Assembly: GCA_028822675.1 (NCBI GenBank)
Contig: JAPKDE010000078.1
Span: forward strand, 1 to 10,334
Origin: Dehalococcoidia bacterium
GTDB lineage: Bacteria; Chloroflexota; Dehalococcoidia; UBA3495
Length of the DNA stretch: 10,334 nucleotides
Direction of reading: 5' to 3'
Shown here: in pieces, positions 5,751-10,334 of the stretch
Layout: each line of letters begins with the position of its first letter
Numbering within the stretch: the first letter of the stretch is position 1
Made by a program: the position numbers and the translations under genes
Notes under the pieces: generated by a model
The model's input: the letters and a program-made list of their open reading frames with translations, nothing else
Databases searched by the model: none
What the model was told of the DNA's origin: nothing

Positions 5751-6848
5751 ATGAGCAAACTTTTCTCACCGATCACCATCCGGGGCGAAGAGATCCGCAA
5801 CCGAGTTTTTGTAGCGCCAATGTGCCAGTACTCATCCGAGACTGAAGATGGACGCTGTAGCGGTTGGCACACTGTCCACTATGGCACCCGCGCCGTTGGC
5901 GGGGCCGGTCTGGTCATGCTGGAAGCATCTGCAGTTCGCCCGGACGGACGAATTTCCCCTCAGGACTTGGGGCTTTGGAATGATTCCCACGTTGAAGCAA
6001 TGGGTCCGGTTGTGGATGCTATCGTCTCCAACGGGTCCGTTCCGGCCATTCAACTGGCGCACGCTGGTCGTAAGGCTGGACATGCCAAACCTTGGGAAGG
6101 CGGTACTCAGCTAAACTCGACCAATGGCGGATGGGACAACATTGCGCCAAGCCCCATCGCTTTCCAGGAAGACTGGGACGTGCCTAGGGAGATGACTCTG
6201 GAAGACATTGGCCAGGTGACTGATGACTTTGCCAATTCTGCCCGACTGGCCGTCAACGCCGGCATGAAAGTGATTGAACTTCACATGGCTCATGGCTACC
6301 TTGCCTGTGAGTTCCTTTCACCACTCTCCAACGAGCGCACCGACCAATACGGTGGATCTCTGGAGAACCGGGTCCGCTTCCCATTAGAGGTAACCCGAGC
6401 CGTGCGCAAGGCCATCCCCGACTCCATGCCATTGTTGGTTCGGGTCTCGGCAACCGAGTACATGGAGAACGGTTGGGACGTGGATGAGTGCGTCGATTTC
6501 AGCCGGATGCTCAAGGAAGACGGAGTGGACATGATTGACTGCTCTTCCGGTGGCAATTCTTCCACTCAAACACTGACGCCCTACGCTGGCTATCAGGTAC
6601 AGTTCTCAGCACGCATTCGGAGCGAGGCTGAGGTCACAACCGGGGCCGTCGGTCTGATTACTGAAGCAGCCCAAGCCGAGAAAATTCTGTGTGCCGGCGA
6701 GGCCGATGTGATTCTGCTGGCCCGAGAATTGCTGCGGAACCCGTACTGGCCCATTCAGGCCCAGATCGAACTAGACGGTGCCGCTGACTGGCCCGATCAG
6801 TACAAACGGGTTGCTGAGTTGCGCAATTACCCAGCGCCACCTCGTTAA
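5751..6848 (+). CDS. NADH:flavin oxidoreductase / old yellow enzyme family, YqjM-like
   Basis: A 365-residue FMN-binding TIM-barrel ene-reductase. Start ATG 5751 follows AGGAGA (5742-5747). It has the marks of the YqjM class of old yellow enzymes. These are APMCQYSS with the flavin-tuning Cys25 and the nearby Tyr27, the IQLAHAGRKA strand near 102-111, and the substrate-anion pair His178 and His181 in HMAHGYL with Tyr183. FLSPLSNERTDQYGGSLENR, VRVSATEY, the DCSSGG segment and the C-terminal phosphate-binding stretch with ARELLRNPYW are also present. Such enzymes reduce activated C=C bonds (enones, enals, sometimes nitro compounds) with NAD(P)H in the cytoplasm; the natural substrate is unknown. 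Terminators on both sides suggest a single-gene transcript. The insertion relative to short YqjM forms around residues 112-145 (after GHAKPWEGG) is usual for longer members of the class. No lesion is seen. Confidence 0.96.
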   Translation: MSKLFSPITIRGEEIRNRVFVAPMCQYSSETEDGRCSGWHTVHYGTRAVGGAGLVMLEASAVRPDGRISPQDLGLWNDSHVEAMGPVVDAIVSNGSVPAIQLAHAGRKAGHAKPWEGGTQLNSTNGGWDNIAPSPIAFQEDWDVPREMTLEDIGQVTDDFANSARLAVNAGMKVIELHMAHGYLACEFLSPLSNERTDQYGGSLENRVRFPLEVTRAVRKAIPDSMPLLVRVSATEYMENGWDVDECVDFSRMLKEDGVDMIDCSSGGNSSTQTLTPYAGYQVQFSARIRSEAEVTTGAVGLITEAAQAEKILCAGEADVILLARELLRNPYWPIQAQIELDGAADWPDQYKRVAELRNYPAPPR

Positions 6849-7140
6849 TAGCCATCACAGATTGTTTTGGACGCCCATAAGCCCCGGACGTTAATTCGGG
6901 GCTTATTTTTGCCTCGGAATCACAAATCCGCAAATCCGTGACATTTGGCCCCTACCTGGTACGCCGTTTGAATCTCCCTGCTCCAGCAGCTTCACCACTA
7001 TTTTATTAGGCAAGACTTAGGCCTATTTTTCCTTTGGCGGGGCCAATGAACTGGACTAACAACGCCGGAAATATCAAGGCACAGCGTGTCGTTGATTCAT
7101 TTTTCTGAAGGGAGGGAGCCATTCGCAGCATCAGTTCCCA
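6849..7140 (+). other. Intergenic region with a terminator and a lone ribosome-binding-like site
   Basis: Apart from the terminator at 6877-6910 I see no gene or coding remnant here. A small stem TTGGC/GCCAA lies near 7035-7047. A very strong purine tract (AAGGGAGGG, about 7108-7116) sits just before the truncated luciferase-like fragment but has no start codon in that fragment's frame next to it. Confidence 0.5.
6877..6910 (+). terminator. Rho-independent terminator of the flavin oxidoreductase gene
   Basis: ATAAGCCCCG (6877-6886) pairs perfectly with CGGGGCTTAT (6897-6906) around a 10-base loop, followed by TTTT (6907-6910). It begins 28 bases after the stop codon. Confidence 0.85.
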
Positions 7141-7437
7141 AACCGGAAGGCCGCGCACAATCTGCAGGGCTCCAAGATCTACCCGGACATGCTCGATGAC
7201 GTGGTGGACGTGGATTACATGATGGAGAACCTGTGGATCGTCGGCGACCCGGACGAATGCGCCCAGCAGATACGGGACCTATACGAGGAGGTTAGCGGGT
7301 TCGGCTCTTTCTTGGCCATTAGCCAAGACCCCGACAACGCCAGCAAGTCTGCTCACTGCCTAAAACTGCTCAAGGAAGAGGTTGGTCCGCGAATAAAAGA
7401 CCTGACCGGAGAACCGGAGGCAGCGCTCAGGGGTTAA
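7141..7437 (+). pseudogene. Luciferase-like monooxygenase (LLM), C-terminal fragment
   Basis: The readable part (AAHNLQGSKIYPDM from about 7150, then VDYMMENLWIVGDPDECAQQIRDLYEE and a closing LLKEEVGPRIKDL) is the end of a bacterial luciferase-like flavin/F420 monooxygenase. This is the W-I-V-G-D-P-D/E helix segment and the final helices. Full family members are about 320-400 residues; only about 95 remain. No N-terminal TIM-barrel strands are found in any frame between 6912 and 7140. An ATG at 7189 could start an 82-residue peptide, but it has no flavin site and no ribosome site of its own. A deletion that removed the 5' three quarters is the simplest reading. The strong purine tract at 7108-7116 may be the ribosome site of the lost gene. 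A hairpin follows the stop. Confidence 0.8.
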
Positions 7438-7460
7438 AGAAAACAACCCCAACTCTTGAT

Positions 7461-7495
7461 GAAAGAGCTCCAATCATGACAATTGGAGCTCTTTC
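7461..7495. terminator. Long perfect hairpin between convergent genes, probable terminator
   Basis: A 14-bp perfect stem (7461-7474 with 7482-7495, core AGAGCTCCAAT) with a 7-base loop lies 23 bases after the LLM fragment and 52 bases beyond the ABC-F stop. The T-run after it is short (GGTTTAAT) on the plus strand and absent on the minus strand, so efficiency is uncertain. Confidence 0.65.
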
Positions 7496-7547
7496 GGTTT
7501 AATCGGAGTGTTGTTATTCGGGGTGTTGCTAGAGAAATTTGAGAGCG

Positions 7548-9431
7548 TTACGCTTCCCATTCCTCTATTTTTCGCTCCAGCTCTGTTTGAGTCTGGAGAT
7601 GCTCCTCTCCCAAGCGGGTCATGTCTTCAAATTGCTGGCCAATCGTTGCTTCTTGAAGCTGGGTCTCAATGTCTTTGAGCTTTTCTTCCAGGTCCGTGAT
7701 GATCTTTTCCATGTTGACCACCGGCGCAGCTGGGTTACGACGTTTCGCACCCGGTGCAGCAACGGATTTGGGGCTGGCCACCGGCTTAACCGTCGCTTCT
7801 TCGCGGGCTATGACGGCGACTGTTTCAGAATCCTGTTGCGCCGCTACCCACTCGGCAAAAGTGCCGTTAAAGACATTGACCTTGCCATCTCCGGTGACCA
7901 ACAGAGTCTCGGCCAATAGGGCTACCAGGTGTCGGTCGTGAGACACCATCAGTATCGTGCCTGGATAGGTCATCAGCACGTGTTCCAAGGCCTCTCTGCT
8001 GGGTATATCAAAGTGGGTGGTCGGCTCGTCCAACACCAGCAGATTGGGTTCGGTAATCAGTAGCCGGGCCAAGGCCAAGCGACTCTTCTCACCACCGCTA
8101 CAAGCGCCAACTGCTCGAAATACGTCCTGACCCTGGAACAGGAATCGTGCCAGGTAGGATCGAGCATCCTCAAACGGCATGTTCTTAATATGCAGGAAGG
8201 ATTCCAACACAGTCTGTTCTTCGTCCAAGTCGTCCAGGCCCTGGCTGTAGTAACCCACTTTGACGCTCTGGCCCAGGTCCACGAACCCGTCCAGTGGTGG
8301 CACTTCCCCCAAAATGGTTTTGATGAAAGTGGATTTACCGGTACCGTTATCGCCGATCAGCCCAATGCGAGAGCCTCGTGATAGCTGCAAATCCGGTACT
8401 TTGAGCAATTCTGTGGACACGCCGTCGTCGGTATAGCCAACCCGTAGTCCCTTGGTGCTTAGAACCACCTGCCCAGTGCGGGTGGCACCGGCGGACGACA
8501 GAGATATGGAATGCTCTCGGTCTGGCCGGACGATGCGTTCCAGCCTGGCCAGGCGTGTCTCCCGGCCCTTAGCTTCACGTGACCTCTGGCCGGCGCGGTA
8601 TTTGTCGATGAACGCCTGTTCCTTGGTGATGAATTCCTGCTGCGCCTCGTATTCCTTCAACTGGCGCAGGTCACGCTCGGTTTTGAGGACGCGGTACTTG
8701 GAGAAATTACCGGGAAAGGTGTTCATGCGCCCGTGGTCAATTTCCCAGATCTGGGTGGCCATCTCGTCCAAGAAATACCGGTCATGGGAGACTACCAAAA
8801 CGGCCGGAGCAAAGTGGGTCAGGTAGCGCTCCAGCCAGGTGACACCCTTTAGGTCTAGGTAGTTTGTTGGTTCGTCCAATACCAGCAGGTCCGGGTTGCC
8901 GAGCAGGGCCTTGGCCAACGCGGCGCGGGTCCGCTCACCGCCACTTGCTGATGACGCGGGCGAGTCCAGGGTTTCTGGCCTCAGTCCCAAGCCCTCAACC
9001 ATACGTTCCACGGACCGCTCGTAGGTGTATCCGCCCAGGGCATCGTACTTGTCTAGCAGGTCGGCGTAGTGACGGCCGGCCTCTGCAGAATCGCTGCCCG
9101 CTGCGCTTGCCTGCGCGGACGCTTGGTCCAGTTCTTTCTCCAACGCCTGGACTTCTTTAAAGACACAGAGAATCTCTTCCCTAAGAGTGCCGTCAATTTC
9201 CATCTGGGGGTGTTGGGGAACGTAGCCGACTCTGATGCCGTTGATCCTGGCCACTCGGCCTTGGGTGGCGTCTTGCTCTCCTACGAGTACTCGTAGAAGA
9301 GACGTTTTGCCACCGCCGTTAGGGCCGACGATGCCGATTCGTGCCCGTTCATTGATGTCTAGGTCAATGCCGGAAAAAATAATTTCAACGCCGTAATGCA
9401 CGGCCAAATCTGAGGTGGATACCAGAGGCAT
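7548..9431 (-). CDS. ABC-F family ATPase (ribosome-associated type)
   Basis: A 627-residue protein with two nucleotide-binding domains and no membrane segment, typical of ABC-F translation factors (EttA/Uup/YdiF-like), which act at the ribosomal E site. Domain 1: Walker A GPNGGGKT (36-43), SGGE (163-166), Walker B LLVLDE (182-187) and switch His216. The charged P-site tRNA-interacting linker spans about 240-305. Domain 2: GDNGTGKS (360-367), SGGE (445-448), LLVLDE (464-469) and His498. An Ala/Pro/Lys-rich tether (545-570) leads to a C-terminal coiled coil (about 573-627), as in Uup/YdiF types. The second Walker B is followed by PTTHFD rather than the usual PTNHLD, a small departure. I prefer ATG 9431 because the first strand follows directly; GTG 9455 in the same frame adds 8 residues, and neither has a strong ribosome site. 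Whether it is a housekeeping or antibiotic-resistance factor cannot be told. Confidence 0.95.
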   Translation of the reverse strand: MPLVSTSDLAVHYGVEIIFSGIDLDINERARIGIVGPNGGGKTSLLRVLVGEQDATQGRVARINGIRVGYVPQHPQMEIDGTLREEILCVFKEVQALEKELDQASAQASAAGSDSAEAGRHYADLLDKYDALGGYTYERSVERMVEGLGLRPETLDSPASSASGGERTRAALAKALLGNPDLLVLDEPTNYLDLKGVTWLERYLTHFAPAVLVVSHDRYFLDEMATQIWEIDHGRMNTFPGNFSKYRVLKTERDLRQLKEYEAQQEFITKEQAFIDKYRAGQRSREAKGRETRLARLERIVRPDREHSISLSSAGATRTGQVVLSTKGLRVGYTDDGVSTELLKVPDLQLSRGSRIGLIGDNGTGKSTFIKTILGEVPPLDGFVDLGQSVKVGYYSQGLDDLDEEQTVLESFLHIKNMPFEDARSYLARFLFQGQDVFRAVGACSGGEKSRLALARLLITEPNLLVLDEPTTHFDIPSREALEHVLMTYPGTILMVSHDRHLVALLAETLLVTGDGKVNVFNGTFAEWVAAQQDSETVAVIAREEATVKPVASPKSVAAPGAKRRNPAAPVVNMEKIITDLEEKLKDIETQLQEATIGQQFEDMTRLGEEHLQTQTELERKIEEWEA

Positions 9432-9629
9432 GGGGTGAGAGGTACTCCCGAACACAGTCTAATTGCAGCTTTATGCCGGGCCGGTGACGTACACAAGCCA
9501 GCCTTACAACTATAACCGATAATACGGTTTTTGAGCAGTTTGCCGATGTTCAGAGCAGTGGCTAGCGGCGTGGTAGACTGCCAACTCTGGAGGGATGATC
9601 CAAATCCACTGCAAACTTCCGGAGCGTGT

Positions 9630-10073
9630 TTGGCCCAATCTATGAAGCGTCGCTATAGAATTGCCGCCATTCTCAGTCGGCTGCACCGGTTCTTGTACGC
9701 CTTGCTCGGTGGCCGGTTTGTGTCACATCGGGGCGATGCCGACTTCCTGCTATTGGGCATTATGGGTCGCCGCTCCAATCGCATTAAGACCGTGGCATTG
9801 CTGTACGTGATGCACCACGGCGATCCGGCGGTGATTGCATCGTTCGGCGGAAACCATAAGGCCCCCAACTGGCTGCTGAACGTCAGGTACAACTCAAATG
9901 TCACCGTCCAGATTGGTTCAGATCTGTGGCAAGGAATCGCAAGAATCGCTGAGCCCTCAGAGCGTGAGGGATTGTGGCCCAAGTTCGTGGAGACCTATGC
10001 CGGTTACGAGCGATATCAGACTCACACCACGCGGGTATTCCCCATCGTTGTGATTACCAAGACCAGTGGCTAA
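9630..10073 (+). CDS. Nitroreductase/deazaflavin-dependent oxidoreductase (DDN family)
   Basis: About 147 residues, normal for the F420-binding split-barrel DDN family. Recognisable blocks are FLLLGIMGRRSNRIKTVALLYV (family LLTTxGRKSGxxRxxPLxYV), ASFGGNHKAPNW followed by LLNVRYNSNVTVQIG, and the C-terminal LWPKFVETYAGYERYQ with a closing FPIVVI strand. Family members use reduced coenzyme F420 to reduce quinones, nitro-compounds or similar acceptors, though some bind other flavins. TTG 9630 is favoured because GGAG (9621-9624) lies 5 bases upstream. ATG 9642, four codons on, is possible but lacks a ribosome site, and the frame stays open further upstream to 9531 without similarity. GRRSN replaces the more usual GRKSG. 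It is divergent from the ABC-F gene and 79 bases ahead of the VOC gene. Confidence 0.87.
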   Translation: MAQSMKRRYRIAAILSRLHRFLYALLGGRFVSHRGDADFLLLGIMGRRSNRIKTVALLYVMHHGDPAVIASFGGNHKAPNWLLNVRYNSNVTVQIGSDLWQGIARIAEPSEREGLWPKFVETYAGYERYQTHTTRVFPIVVITKTSG

Positions 10074-10103
10074 CTTGCAGTGTCCTGACGTTACTTGAGG
10101 ATG

Positions 10104-10109
10104 TATACT
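10104..10109 (+). promoter_or_regulatory. Candidate -10 element for the VOC gene
   Basis: TATACT lies 44 bases before ATG 10153. No good -35 hexamer is found at 16-18 bases upstream, so this is tentative. Confidence 0.3.
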
Positions 10110-10152
10110 GGTCGCACACTTCCCAGACTCGAATTTGCCGCAGGAGGGAACC

Positions 10153-10334
10153 ATGGCTACAGAAACAGAGATTAAAACTTCGGAACAATCCCAGGCGTTG
10201 GTCAAGATTACGGAGATGGACCATATTGTTCTGCGCAACAAAGACGTAGAGGTATCCCTCAAGTTCTACACCGAGGTGTTGGGACTCAAGGCCGAGCGTG
10301 TGGACAAATGGAAGGCGGGGGAGATTCGCTTTCC
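10153..10334 (+). CDS. VOC (glyoxalase/dioxygenase superfamily) protein, 3' end cut by window
   Basis: ATG 10153 is preceded by a consensus AGGAGG (10142-10147) with 5-base spacing. The 60 visible residues give a 20-residue polar leader, then the first VOC beta-alpha-beta unit: ITEMDHIVLRNKDVEVSLKFYTEVLGLK. The His of MDHIVL is the usual first metal ligand, and FYTEVLGL is the hallmark of the family. Members include glyoxalases, extradiol dioxygenases and fosfomycin/bleomycin resistance proteins; the visible part cannot tell them apart. The rest of the gene lies outside the window. Confidence 0.88.
   Translation, partial: MATETEIKTSEQSQALVKITEMDHIVLRNKDVEVSLKFYTEVLGLKAERVDKWKAGEIRF

Noticed and set aside
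7539..9296. Plus-strand open frames opposite the ABC-F gene
   Set aside because: They have no family motifs or ribosome sites and mirror the codon structure of a clear 627-residue ABC-F gene on the other strand.
9514..9532. AACCG/CGGTT stem followed by T's as a terminator
   Set aside because: The stem is only 5 bp and lies between two divergent gene starts, where no transcript needs to end.

Overview
The window looks like chromosome from a free-living, moderately GC-rich bacterium. The gene set is a Rieske/molybdopterin arsenite-oxidase-like pair, paralogous short-chain dehydrogenases, a luciferase-like monooxygenase fragment, a deazaflavin (F420)-type nitroreductase, an old-yellow-enzyme homologue, a Gfo/Idh/MocA oxidoreductase, a carboxymuconolactone-decarboxylase-like protein and a VOC protein. 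That mix resembles marine Chloroflexota of the SAR202/Dehalococcoidia type. This placement is inferred from gene content and protein style, not from a phylogenetic marker.

Layout. 1-686 (+): a two-domain carboxymuconolactone-decarboxylase-like protein, cut by the left edge. 696-2398 (-): two tandem SDR paralogues, the upstream one (1571-2398) intact and the downstream one (696-1492) broken by a frameshift and an internal deletion. 2417-2720: intergenic DNA with probable divergent promoters and a hairpin. 2721-3730 (+): wreckage of an arsenite-oxidase-like operon. The Rieske small subunit has two in-frame stops, and the large subunit is reduced to its Tat leader joined to its extreme C-terminus. 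3850-5465 (+): an intact Gfo/Idh/MocA oxidoreductase overlapping by one base a mobA-type molybdenum-cofactor guanylyltransferase that carries an in-frame TAA. Two terminators follow. 5751-6848 (+): an intact YqjM-like flavin oxidoreductase with its own terminator. 7141-7437 (+): only the C-terminal part of a luciferase-like monooxygenase. 7548-9431 (-): an intact ABC-F ATPase. 9630-10073 (+): a deazaflavin-dependent nitroreductase-family protein. 10153 to the end (+): the start of a VOC protein.

Five loci are visibly decayed (SDR, Rieske subunit, Mo large subunit, MobA, luciferase-like), interleaved with intact redox enzymes. The two arsenite-oxidase-like subunits and a Mo-cofactor maturation gene are all inactivated, which suggests that a periplasmic molybdoenzyme function has been lost and its supporting genes are eroding. 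The intact genes have long uninterrupted frames and normal motifs, so the stops do not indicate an altered genetic code. I see no CRISPR array, tRNA, rRNA, transposase or phage gene. I found no convincing novel multi-gene system; the decaying molybdoenzyme locus is the most notable content.
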